In this document: positions 24,171-34,413 of the stretch, piece by piece
Position numbering within the stretch: position 1 is the first letter of the stretch
Layout of the letters: each line of letters opens with the position of its first letter
Assembly (NCBI GenBank): GCA_947683625.1
Contig: CANTUR010000066.1
Span: 2,170,001 to 2,234,000, forward strand
Direction: 5' to 3'
Source of the DNA: Mallotus nudiflorus
Lineage: Eukaryota; Streptophyta; Magnoliopsida; Malpighiales; Euphorbiaceae
DNA length: 64,000 bases
Notes under the pieces: model-generated
Database searches by the model: none
What the model saw: only the letters and a program-made list of their open reading frames with translations
What the model was told of the DNA's origin: nothing
Translations under genes and position numbers: made by a program

Positions 24171-26350
24171 ATCTTTTAAAGATAATTTTATATGTTATAT
24201 GTTATATTTTTCAAAATTTTTAAAGAAAAGTGCTCAGCAAATGAATATTTTACTGACAAAGTCAAATAAATTTTTTTATTTTAAAATAATATAATTTAAA
24301 ATTTTGTTTTAAAACAGTAGAATATATTCTTAATATTTGGAAAAAAAAAAAGTATTTTCAATTAATATTGTAGTAAAACGAAATACAATCTGCATTTGAA
24401 AAAAAATATATATATTGAAGTATTCAATCGCAAATTTTTCATGTTAGACTAATTAATGTGGCTACGTCAAATGCTTGACTTAAAAGCTGACTCTTAGGCT
24501 TTTCCTTTTTGGTTGACAAGCTGATTTCTACGCATAAAAGATAAGTAATCGAACAAAATGCTTATGCTTTGAGACCGGTCAACAATTGCGTCGATGGTGG
24601 TACATGTACCGTAAGTCTTTTTGGTTAAAAAAAAAAAAATAATGCATTGTAATTAAAAATTTAAAAATTTATGTGTGTTATAATTTTATTATTATAATTT
24701 TATTATTTTGCTAAACATGTTTCAGCTTAGTCAAATTTTTAATAATTTTTGCACATAAATCATTTGATAAAAATAAAAAATAAATATTGATGAGACATTT
24801 ATATATTTTTAAATTGTTAAACATATATTGATATACAATAAAAAGAACATCTATTGATATAAAAAAAAATTAAATATTTATAACGATTGACAATTTTATG
24901 GAAACTGTTCAATTTTGATTAAAATATCTTGAATGAACCGAATTTTAGAAATTTTAATACAACCAATTATTAAGTTAAATTTGAATAAAAGTTATTGGAG
25001 TAATAATAAAAAAATAAATTACTCTTGAAAAGTGGTTAAACTTATAAGCAGTTGTCATCAAAATAATTTTAAAAGTTATATATATGTATATATGTGTATC
25101 AGAATTAAAAATAATATTTTTGAGGAAAAATTTTAATATAATATAATTTTGTCAAAAATTATAAAATTTTAAATTTTTTATATCAATATAGCTTTATAAA
25201 AATTTTTAATTTAATATCAAATTTATGTCGGCATTTTTTATTTGATTTTGATCTAATCTGATTAAATGTGAATATTTTTAATAAGATTAAAAAAATTTAG
25301 ATAACACTATAAAAGATTGTAACTATTTAGATTTTCGGTATCAAATGGCTAGGCGTAAACAAATTCATATTTTTTTGACCAAAAAAATACCTTAACTCTG
25401 ATATTTTACGGTTGATTAAATTATGTGAGCTTATTCAAGTAATTCAACTTAATCTATATGCAACTGGCTAAAAAGAATTAATGCATGTTACCAATATTTG
25501 ACCACAATTTCCCTTGCTCTTTCCTTGTAACAATTTTCTTTTTTTTTTTTTTTTTTTTTCCTTTTCACCATATATATGATAACTAAAATTTCAACAATAA
25601 TGCAACTGATAACAATACATCTATGCAACTCTAAACGTGAAATTATTATTTCAAACTTAAAAAGAATATATATATTTTTTAATATATTTGTTGGATTGCT
25701 GCGTTCGATCACTTCGTTCGTTTCATACTGTTTTTTAATATTTAGAGTGCTTGATTTAGCAATTCATCTGCTTCAACTTTGTAAAGTGTTCTGCTTCAAC
25801 TTCGTTCGTTCCGTTGCAATTTTTAGATTCAAGAAGCATAATTCACTGGCCCTCCTCTTATTTGATATTATGTTTTTTTTTAAATATTTATTCTGTGTAC
25901 ATTTATGTTCTTTCATCAATTTTTTTTATTAATTTTGTATATCAAAAATATTTGAATTCTTCTATTTTCTGAAGATAAACAAAATTAATTTTCTCTATTT
26001 TAACACTACACAATAATTTAATTTCTTAGTTTTAACTATATATATATATAATGGTACACTAAAAATTTTCAATTTTACAATCGGTTTTTTTCTTTTTTTT
26101 TTTTAATTTTTAACGGTCATTTTCTTCTCTCAACGTCACTAACCATAAAAAGATTTACAAAATTAACCTTACTAACAATAGGTTGATATGCCCAAGAAGA
26201 GAGTAAACTCGTTGATTTTTCATTTAGATTTTCATTGTAAATCTTATAAAAATTTCTTATGTTCATTTTTTTTTGTCTACTAAAAACTTAATATCTCACA
26301 AATAATCAGGAATTGTAACATGTGTTAAATTTTCTTATTTTTAGTTATTA
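24171..26350. other. AT-rich intergenic DNA
   Basis: No gene recognised. Contains a poly(T) run at 25538-25559, a (TA)n at about 26038-26050, and an unassigned plus-strand ORF at 25576-25932 rich in Phe, Ile and Leu as expected from base composition. Confidence 0.5.
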
Positions 26351-27470
26351 ATACTTGGGTGATTTTTGGATTTTGATTTTCTTCTTCTTCTTGGTTTTGT
26401 TTTGTTATTTGGGTTATTGTTGTTATTGTTTTGTTGTAATTTACTTGTTTTCTGGTTGTTGCTAGACTGTCGTTGATGTTTCCTCCTTGTTTTAAGTTAT
26501 TTTTCTTTAAGTTGTTGTTTTATTGTTGTTTTATTGATTGTTGTGAGATTGTTTTGATGTTGTTGTTTTTATTGATGAAGGGTTATTTTGACTGTTCCGT
26601 GATTGTTTTTTTGTTGTTGTCAGGTTCTTCTCCATGTCTTATAATTTTTTTTTTCCTTGGTTGTTGTTGGTGTTGTTTTATGGTTGCGTTGTTGTTGTTG
26701 TCCATATTTTTATGTTTTAAGTTTTTTCAGGTTGTTGTCAGGTTCTTCTCCATGTCTTATAATTTTTTTTTTCCTTGGTTGTTGTTGGTGTTGTTTTATG
26801 GTTGCGTTGTTGTTGTTGTCCATATTTTTATGTTTTAAGTTTTTTCAGGTTGTTGTTGTTGTTGTTATTTTCTCATTATTCTCTAGTTGTTGAAAGAGTG
26901 TTGTGAGGTTATTTTGATACTATTTGCTCGTTTTGGTTGCTAAAGAGTTGTTGTCAGGTTATTGCTGTTTTGTGGCTGTTGTAAGTTATTTTTCAAGTCT
27001 ATTTGTGGTTGTTGTCAGGTGGTTGGTGCTATTTTTTCCTTTTTTTTTTTTTAGTTTTTCTGTCGATTTGGTTGTTTTTACTATATTCTAGTTTTTTTTT
27101 TTTAATTTTCGGTTGTTGTCAGGTTGTGTAAATATCTTTTATTTGTTTTAAGTTGTTGTTAAGCTTTTTCTTGTTTGTTTTTTAGTATTTGAATGATTGT
27201 TGTCAGATTGTTGTTTAGTTGTTGTTGTTGTTTATGGTTGTTTTCTTTTTTTTTTTTTTTTTTTTTTTTGTAATGTTGTTTTATAGCTGTTTGTTGTAGT
27301 TTTGGTTATTAAGGGATTTTTTTTTTAGTTTTTTAAATTGTTGAAGGGTTGTTTAGAGGGATTTTTTTTTATTTATATATTGTTTGTTGCTATTTTTTGG
27401 TTGTTTTATGATTCTTGTGAAGTTGTTATTGTATGGTTTATAATAAATTTTTAGGTCGTGGTTATTGTGG
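26351..27470. repeat. T/G-rich, strand-asymmetric low-complexity block
   Basis: About 1.1 kb is made largely of T and G on the plus strand, with GTTGTTGTT runs and a recurring gttgttgtcaggtt phrase (near 26613, 26733, 26950, 27013, 27113). Long poly(T) runs are interspersed. The hydrophobic frames across it are a product of composition. Confidence 0.75.
26623..26858 (+). repeat. exact 118-bp tandem duplication
   Basis: The unit starting ggttcttctccatgtc occurs at 26623-26740 and again from 26741. By eye both copies are identical, including a 10-T run, until the last two bases. A duplication this exact must be recent or kept identical. Confidence 0.85.
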
Positions 27471-28211
27471 AATAATTGTCAAGTTATTTCTACATGAGAG
27501 CACAACTTCGTATTTTTGAAAGAATTTTAATTGACACCGTATTTTTTAAAGAAAAAAGTCAACATTATTTTAAAAAAAAAAAAAAACTCTATATTTTGGT
27601 TAGTGATGAAGAAATCCCTACTTTGTAATTTGCATTTGATGTACTGCTTTCAATAATCACATAAATATAACTATATTGAACCATTTTAATACCAAAATGG
27701 ACATGGCTTTTATCTTTTGAGAAATAGCTTCAATCGCGACTGGTTTATTAATTGAATGTTAATATAAGAGTTTGAAAAAAAAAAAATTATGAGTTAATGT
27801 GCAGTTCAACTAGTTTAAGGTGAATTATTTTATTTTCAACTAATTTACTTTGAATATAATTTAAATTCAAAATTTTCTAATTCTAAAACAAGCATTAACA
27901 AGTTAAAACACATGACTATGATTTTTTTTTTTTTTTGGAATTAAACTTGCCATTCATTTTTAAACATTTTCATATGATTGTAATTAAAAATTTGTTTTGA
28001 CGTTAAATTATTTAGGTCTTAAAATTGAAAAATAAATGTTTATTTGTTCTGAACTTGTTCTAGTGCAATTGCTGAACTTGTTCTTTGTCCTAGGAAAAAA
28101 AAAATTAATTAGTACATTTTTTTTTCTAATTTGCATTTTTTTTAATTTAATTACCATTTTGACATGTGATGTGAAATTATGAATCAATTGACTTCATTTT
28201 TGGAAAATTTC
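27471..28211. other. AT-rich intergenic DNA before the copia insertion
   Basis: No gene or repeat structure recognised apart from several poly(A)/poly(T) runs (27560-27585, 27920-27937). Confidence 0.5.
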
Positions 28212-28216
28212 AATAG

Positions 28217-28537
28217 TATTATGAATGTGAAAGAACAATATATTGCTTGTGAATGAACAATATATTGCTTGTGAGAGAATAGTTCTCAAATAGTGAAAAG
28301 AAAATCTCTATATAAAGAGATTGAAATTCATTAATGAGGAGGTTAAGATTAAGAAGAAGAAAAGATAGATTACTCTCCAAATTCTTTCAATATTATAGTT
28401 CTCTAAATTCTCTCCAAACTCTTTCTAAATTCTCTCAAAATCATTCTACTATAAAAAATTTTTCTTCTAGTTAAATACTACTAAATTCAAGTTTAGTTCT
28501 ATAACAAAATAAGTAATTTAATCTTTATTTCACAACA
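28217..28537 (+). repeat. 5' LTR of the complete copia element
   Basis: 321 bp. It contains a direct repeat of gaacaatatattgcttgtga (about 28233 and 28255). It differs from the 3' LTR at one base after the TATA box (aagaga versus aaggga) and one in the A/T run near 28458. Confidence 0.93.
28309..28316 (+). promoter_or_regulatory. TATA box in the copia LTR
   Basis: TATATAAA about 90 bases into the LTR, the expected core promoter for genomic RNA. The same box is present in the 3' LTR. Confidence 0.55.
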
Positions 28538-28553
28538 CGTTATCAGCACGAGG
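28538..28553 (+). other. primer-binding site, non-standard
   Basis: The bases right after the LTR are CGTTATCAGCACGAGG, which do not begin with the TGG complementary to a tRNA CCA end. The reverse complement resembles the anticodon arm of a plant tRNA-Ile(AAU), which would make it a half-tRNA primer site like that of Drosophila copia. The tRNA comparison is from memory. Confidence 0.5.
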
Positions 28554-28628
28554 AGCTCTCGATCAAAACAATAAGGTACATATTTCTTAATATTTAATAT
28601 TTATGAATATATTAGTTGATTATATATT

Positions 28629-28880
28629 ATTATGAATGGCTATACCTCCTACTAATTTATATATTTATATTTATTTCTTCAATCTAACTTTATATTAATT
28701 GTTATTTTTATTTTGTTTTACTAACTACACCATTGATGCAAATATTGCTAGAAATTGTTCTAACCTTATGGATGGCTATGCCTCCTACCAATTTATATTT
28801 ATGCACATTTATTTTTTATTATTTATGTTAATGGAAGGCTATACCCCATTTTATATTAATGGACGGTTTTGCCCCATATT
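28629..28880 (+). repeat. imperfect repeats in the copia leader
   Basis: The phrase ggctatacctcctactaatt recurs as ggctatgcctcctaccaatt near 28773 and, more degenerate, as ggctataccccattttat (28837) and ggttttgccccatattta (28865). The copies lie between the primer site and gag. Confidence 0.6.
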
Positions 28881-29134
28881 TATACATATCGTTATGTTAA
28901 CTCACTTGCTATAAATAATCATATCAACATTATTTATTGATTTTACTTTATATAATTTATTTCTCAATATATTATATTAAAAAAAAAATTCTAACGGCTA
29001 TATTTTTATTACCAACAGTAATATAACGGTAATAAACGACTATATTTTTCATTATAAATAGATGAGCTATAAATGTTATTCATTCACACAAATTCATACA
29101 TTTTCTCTTTCTCTCTTTACTCTAAATCGTAAAC

Positions 29135-29302
29135 ATGATTTGGTATATTTATATTTGTGTTTTGATCATGACTATTATAATAGTTTTAGGAATAATTAAT
29201 ATGGAAGATGATTTTCTATTTGATATAATTTTAAGTATTATTGTATCATTTTTTGTACCACTATTATTTCTTGCAATATTCATTCATGATATAATTAATT
29301 AG
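29135..29302 (+). CDS. small hydrophobic ORF in the copia leader
   Basis: ATG to TAG, 55 codons, upstream of gag. The product would have a hydrophobic segment at residues about 4-22, a short acidic turn (MEDD, 23-26) and a second hydrophobic segment at about 30-50, compatible with a two-helix membrane peptide. About 75 bases upstream is attataaata (29051-29060), with a second tataaat near 29069, followed by a CT-rich stretch resembling a 5' UTR. No family is recognised. AT-rich DNA readily encodes hydrophobic residues, so this may be chance; it is open while the main polyprotein is broken. Confidence 0.35.
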   Translation: MIWYIYICVLIMTIIIVLGIINMEDDFLFDIILSIIVSFFVPLLFLAIFIHDIIN

Positions 29303-29386
29303 TAAATTCTGATCATGTTTGATTTTTTTTAGTAGTCATCAAATTTATGAATTCTAATTGAATTATTTTTTTTATTAGTTATCATA

Positions 29387-30241
29387 ATGACAAATCTAGC
29401 AAAGCTTGAGTTCGTTGCTCTTGACATCACGGGAAAAAATTATATGTCTTGGATTCTAGATGTAGAGATGCATCTTCAATCAATGGGGTTAATTGATACC
29501 ATAAAAGAAAATAATAACACCTCATTGCAAGATAAAGCCAAGTCTATAATTTTTCTCCGTCGTCATCTTGATGAAGGATTAAAATGTGAATATTTGACTG
29601 TCAAAGATCCAAGTGTTCTTTGGAAGGATCTAAAAGACAGATATGATCATCAAAGAGATGTAATACTACCAGTAGTCACTGATGAATGGAGAGCTTTACG
29701 CTTTCGAGATTTCAAAAAAGTGAGTGACTATAATTCTGCAATGTTCAAAATAGTATCACAATTAAAATTCTATGGACAGACAGTCACAGATGAGGATATG
29801 ATGGAGAAAACTTACTCCACATTTCATGCAGCAAATATTACACTGCAACAACAATACAGGATGCAGAGATTTAAAAAATATTCTGAACTAATTTCATGCC
29901 TACTGGTAGCTGAGAAAAATAATGAACTCTTGATGAAAAATCATCAATCCCGTCCCACTGGCTCAATAGCATTTCCAGAAGCAAATGCTATAAATTATTC
30001 CAGATATAAAAATTACAATAGTCGTGGACGTGGGAGAGGTAGAGGTCATGGACGTGGAAGAGGTCAATTCTTTGGCCATGGTCATGGAAATAAATATAAT
30101 AATACTCCACAACAAACTCAGACTCAACCTCAAAAGAAGTTAAAATCAGTCATCAGTGGTGTTCAAGAAAGGCCTCAATATAAGTCTGAAACTGTGTGTT
30201 TCAGATGTGGTAGTAAAGGACACTGGTCACGAATTTTTTGA
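29387..30241 (+). pseudogene. copia gag with broken zinc knuckle
   Basis: 284 codons from ATG to TGA. The N-terminal domain (MTNLAKLEFVALDITGKNYM, then LWKDLKDRYDHQ and YSELISCLLVAEKNNELLMK) is the copia-type gag family (UBN2/DUF4219-like). An Arg/Gly-rich RNA-binding stretch follows (about residues 207-228), then the knuckle CFRCGSKGHWSRIF. The last Cys of the C-X2-C-X4-H-X4-C knuckle is replaced by Phe, and the next codon is TGA. The frame goes on with gag-like sequence (TPPHLCQLY) to about 30390, so the stop is a mutation rather than the natural end. The capsid part could still be made. Confidence 0.85.
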
Positions 30242-30528
30242 ACACCACCACATCTTTGCCAACTTTATAAGGCATCATTGAAAGGCAAAGAAAAGGAAAT
30301 AAACTTCAATGAGCATCATACTCATGTTAATGATACAACTCATTTAGATGTTTCTGATTTTACTGATGATTTTACTGACAATGGAAATTGAGACATCTAT
30401 AATTTTAAGTATATTGTTATTACTTATTTGATTCTGAAGAATATGTTATTGTTATGTATGTTATTTTTAAATTAAATAAAATGTCCTACTTTATAATTAT
30501 TTTATGTTTTTACCTTAATTGATTAATT

Positions 30529-31023
30529 TTGTGTTTATCTATTTTGAAGTTTAATATGGATTGTACTCAACATAAAGACAATATTGGAGATCTCTGCATA
30601 CCAGATAGTGGTACTACACATACTATCTTGAAAAATAGAGATTATTTCTCTGAAATAAAGCCCACAAAGGCAGTTGTAAAAACAATATCAGGTCCTGTAG
30701 ATCTGATTGAAGGAATTGGCAAAGCTAAATTTATGTTACCAAATGGAACAAAGTTTATAATTGATAAAGCTTTGTTTTCACCAAAATTAACAAGAAATTT
30801 GTTGAGTTTTGATGACATATATCGAAATGGGTGTGATACCCAATCTATTACTATAAATGGTAACAAATATTTAAATATAGTTTCCTACGAATTAGGAAAA
30901 ATGCAAGTATTGGAAAGACTACCAAAACTCCTTACTGGATTGCATTACATGCATATACATGTAATTGAATCAAATATGGCAGTAAAAGAAAAATCTTATG
31001 ATCCTTCAATAATAAATTTATGA
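30529..31023 (+). pseudogene. copia protease
   Basis: Contains IPDSGTTHTI with the Asp-Ser-Gly active site of a retroviral-type aspartic protease, then SPKLTRNLLSFDDI, the usual downstream motif. The frame ends at TGA (31021-31023) in front of HERLGHPG, where the family normally has Trp (TGG), a single G-to-A change. The protease would cut the Gag-Pol polyprotein. Confidence 0.85.
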
Positions 31024-31983
31024 CATGAAAGATTAGGTCATCCTGGATCAGTAATGATGCGAAGGATAATTGAGAATTCACATGGGCATCCCTTGAAGGG
31101 GCAAAGAATTCCTCAATCAAATGAAATGTCATGTACAGCTTGTTCTCTTGGAAAATTAATCTTGAGACCTTCACCATCTAAAATTCAAAATGAATCACCT
31201 ATGTTTCTTGAAAGAATTCAAGGTGATATATGTGGGCCAATTCACCCACCATGTGGACCATTCAGATATTTTATGGTATTAATTGATGCATCTAGTAGAT
31301 GGTCACATGTTTGTCTATTGTCAACTCGTAATGTTGCATTTGCAAGGTTGCTTGCTGAAATTATTAAATTACGAGCACAATTCCCTGATTATACAATCAA
31401 GAGGGTAAGACTTGATAATGCTGGTGAATTTACATCTCAAGCATTCAATGATTATTGTATGTCTACTAGGATCATTGTTGAGCATCTCGTTGCCCATGTA
31501 CATACTCAAAATGGTTTAGCTGAATCATTGATTAAACGACTTCAGTTTATTGCTAGACCATTAATAATGAGAACAAAGCTTCCCATTTCAGTTTGGGGTC
31601 ATGCAATCCTACATGCTGCTTCATTAATTCGCATCAGACCTAGTGCATATCATAAATACTCCCCATTACAATTGGCATTTGGTCAAGAGCCAAATATTTC
31701 CCATCTCAAAATTTTTGGTTGTGCAGTATATGTACCCATTGCGCCACCTCAGCGCACAAAAATGGGTCCTCAACGAATATTGGGAATTTATGTTGGGTTT
31801 GAAACACCCTCGATTATTAGATATCTTGAACCTCTAACTGGTGATATTTTTACAGCACGTTTTGCTGATTGCCAATTTAATGAGGTTGTTTTCCCAACAT
31901 TAGGAAAAGGGGAGAAAGAAGTGAAAAGGGATATTTCATGGAATGAACCATCATTATTGCATCTGGATCCTCACACAAAATAA
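31024..31983 (+). pseudogene. copia GAG-pre-integrase and integrase
   Basis: Starts with HERLGHPG and CTACSLGK (HHCC zinc domain). The catalytic core follows: Asp in IQGDICGP, Asp in RLDNAGEF and Glu in HTQNGLAESLIKRL, so the DDE triad is present. The C-terminal part reads HLKIFGCAVYVP and GIYVGFETPSIIRYL. The frame ends at TAA (31981-31983) where the next residues (CELEVQKIVHLQ) continue the polyprotein, so this is a third stop. Integrase would insert the cDNA; its core looks intact. Confidence 0.88.
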
Positions 31984-33129
31984 TGTGAATTAGAAGTGCA
32001 AAAGATTGTGCACTTACAAGCAATTGCAAATCAATTGCCAGATGCATTTACTGATACAAAAAGAGTGACTAAATCATATATACCAGCAGCCAATGCTCCT
32101 GCTCGTATTGAAATTCCAGAAATAAAATCTGAGAATAAAGACACTCATGAGTCTAAAACACGCCAGAAGCGTGGAAGACCAATTGGTTCTAAGGATAAAA
32201 ATCCTCGAAAGAGAAAGGGAGTAGATAATCATATTGATAACGAGGAAAATATCCCTGAAGAAATAGAAAATAAAGAAAGTCATGAAACATTATCATATAC
32301 TGTTGCATGTGAAATCATAAATGACAAAGATGATCCTGAACCAAAATCAGTCATGGAATGTCAAAATAGGCATGATTGGATAAAATGGAAAGATGCTATG
32401 CAGGCTGAATTGGACTCACTAAACAAACGAAATGTTTTTGGGCCAATTATTCCTATGCCTAAAAATGTGAAACCTGTAGGATACAAGTGGGTCTTTGTAC
32501 GAAAGAGAAATGAGAAAAATGAAATAATAAGGTACAAAGCTAGACTTGTAGCTCAAGGTTTTTCACAAAGGCCAGGAATTGATTATGATGAAACGTATTC
32601 TCCTGTTATGGATGCAATTACGTTCAGGTATCTGATTAGCCTAGTAGTTTCTAAGAAATTAGAAATGCGTCTTATGGATGTTGTGACTGCTTATTTGTAT
32701 GGATCACTTGATAGTGACATTTATATGAAAATCCCTGAAGGATTTAAAATGCCTGAAGCATTAAGTACAAAACCCAAAGAAATGTATTCGATCAAGCTCC
32801 AGAGATCTTTAAATGGGTTAAAACAGTCTGGGCGCATGTGGTATAATCGTTTAAGCGATTATTTGATTAATAAAGGATATGTGAGTAATATTATCTGCCC
32901 ATGCATTTTTATTAAGAAAATAATATCCGGATTTGTGATTATAGCTGTATATGTTGATGATTTGAATATCATTGGAACAGAAAATGAGATCTATGAAGCA
33001 ACAGTATACTTAAAGGAAGAATTTGAAATGAAAGATCTTGGAAAAACCAAGTATTGCCTTGGTTTACAAATTGAGCAAATGCACAATGGGTATTTGTGCA
33101 TCAATCAAATTACACAGAAAAGATCTTGA
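31984..33129 (+). pseudogene. copia reverse transcriptase
   Basis: After a basic linker (RQKRGRPIGSKDKNPRKRKG, a possible nuclear localisation signal) come WKDAMQAELDSL, YKWVFVRKRNEK, RYKARLVAQGFSQRPG and the catalytic YVDDLNIIG. The enzyme would copy element RNA to cDNA. The frame shifts by one base near 33085-33100, inside the segment LCINQ/HQSNYTEK, so RNase H lies in another frame. Confidence 0.9.
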
Positions 33130-33947
33130 AACGCTTTAATATGGATAAAGCAAATCCTTTAAGTACTCCAATGGTCGTTAGATCACTCAATATTGAAACT
33201 GATCCATTTCGACCCTGTGAAGAAAATGAAGAAATTCTTGGTCCTGAATTTCCATATCTCAGTGCCATTGGAGCTCTAATGTATCTTGCTAATTGTACTA
33301 GACCTGACATTTCTTTTGCAGTTAATTTATTAGCGAGGTTCAGTTCAGCTCCAACAAAAAGGCATTGGAAAGGGGTCAAATATATACTTCGATACCTTCG
33401 AGGAAATGTTGATTTGGGTTTATTTTATTCTAACAATTCAAAACAAGAATTGATTGGTTATGCAGATGCAGGGCATTTATCTGATCCTCATAAAGCGAAA
33501 TCTCAAACAGGCTATGTGTTCACAAATAATGGAACTGTAATTTCTTGGCGTTCCCAGAAACAAACGCTTGTCACTACTTCCTCAAATCATTTTGAAATTA
33601 TTGCACTACATGAAGCAAGTAGAGAGTGTGTGTGGCTTAGATCAATGACACATCATATTGAAGAATCTTGTGGTTTTCCAGTCAACAAAAGTCCAACAAT
33701 TTTATATGAAGATAATGCAGCATGCATTGCACAGTTAAGGGAAGGATATATCAAAAGTGATAGAACCAAACATATACCTCCAAGATTCTTTTCATACACT
33801 CAAGAGCTAATAAAAGACAATCATATAGATATCAAGTATATTCAGTCTAGCCATAATTCAGCTGATCTCTTCACAAAGGCACTTCCAACTACAATATTTA
33901 GGAAGCACATTCACGATATTGGAATGCGACATCTGCATACTATGTGA
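33096..33947 (+). pseudogene. copia RNase H and RT C-terminus
   Basis: 283 codons, one frame away from the RT. Contains YLANCTRPDISFAVNLLARF, the RNase H start GYADAGHLSDPHKAKSQTGY, LYEDNAACI and HNSADLFTKALP. The catalytic Asp and Glu positions look kept. It ends at TGA (33945-33947), about 130 bases before the polypurine tract, as expected for the natural end of copia pol. Confidence 0.9.
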
Positions 33948-34078
33948 AGGAAGATTATACATATCAACTTGAGGGGGAGAAAATCATGCACTGTACTCTT
34001 TTTCCTTAAGCTAAAGTTTTTCCCATTGGGTTTTATTTAGCAAGGTTTTAACGAGGCAGTTGCAAAATATTGTTATTC

Positions 34079-34087
34079 AAGGGGGAG
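34079..34087 (+). other. polypurine tract
   Basis: AAGGGGGAG directly abuts the 3' LTR and would prime plus-strand DNA. A second similar run, gagggggagaaaa, lies at about 33971-33983. Confidence 0.75.
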
Positions 34088-34408
34088 TATTATGAATGTG
34101 AAAGAACAATATATTGCTTGTGAATGAACAATATATTGCTTGTGAGAGAATAGTTCTCAAATAGTGAAAAGAAAATCTCTATATAAAGGGATTGAAATTC
34201 ATTAATGAGGAGGTTAAGATTAAGAAGAAGAAAAGATAGATTACTCTCCAAATTCTTTCAATATTATAGTTCTCTAAATTCTCTCCAAACTCTTTCTAAA
34301 TTCTCTCAAAATCATTCTACTATAAAATATTTTTCTTCTAGTTAAATACTACTAAATTCAAGTTTAGTTCTATAACAAAATAAGTAATTTAATCTTTATT
34401 TCACAACA
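34088..34408 (+). repeat. 3' LTR of the complete copia element
   Basis: 321 bp, with two substitutions relative to the 5' LTR; followed by the target duplication aatag. Confidence 0.93.
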
Positions 34409-34413
34409 AATAG

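Larger units (their letters stand above)
28217..34408 (+). mobile_element. complete Ty1/copia element, possibly Bianca lineage, recent insertion
   Basis: Two 321-bp LTRs (28217-28537, 34088-34408) differ by two substitutions and are flanked by the 5-bp target duplication aatag (28212-28216 and 34409-34413). Inside, in copia order, are a primer site, a leader, gag, protease, integrase, reverse transcriptase, RNase H and a polypurine tract, 6,192 bp in all. The polyprotein has three stops and at least one frameshift, so this copy cannot supply its own proteins. The LTRs start TAT and end ACA, an unusual start compared with the normal TG. The lineage is judged from the gag wording (MTNLAKLEFVALDITGKNYM) and is tentative. 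Confidence 0.93.

Noticed and set aside
26473..26893. Overlapping hydrophobic ORFs that look like a multi-pass membrane protein
   Set aside because: They arise from TTG/TTT/GTT repeats in the T/G-rich block; the internal repeat is a DNA-level tandem duplication read in shifted frames.
28217..34408. Reading the copia element as an active, autonomous retrotransposon because of its near-identical LTRs
   Set aside because: Three stops, a frameshift and a lost zinc-knuckle Cys break the polyprotein.
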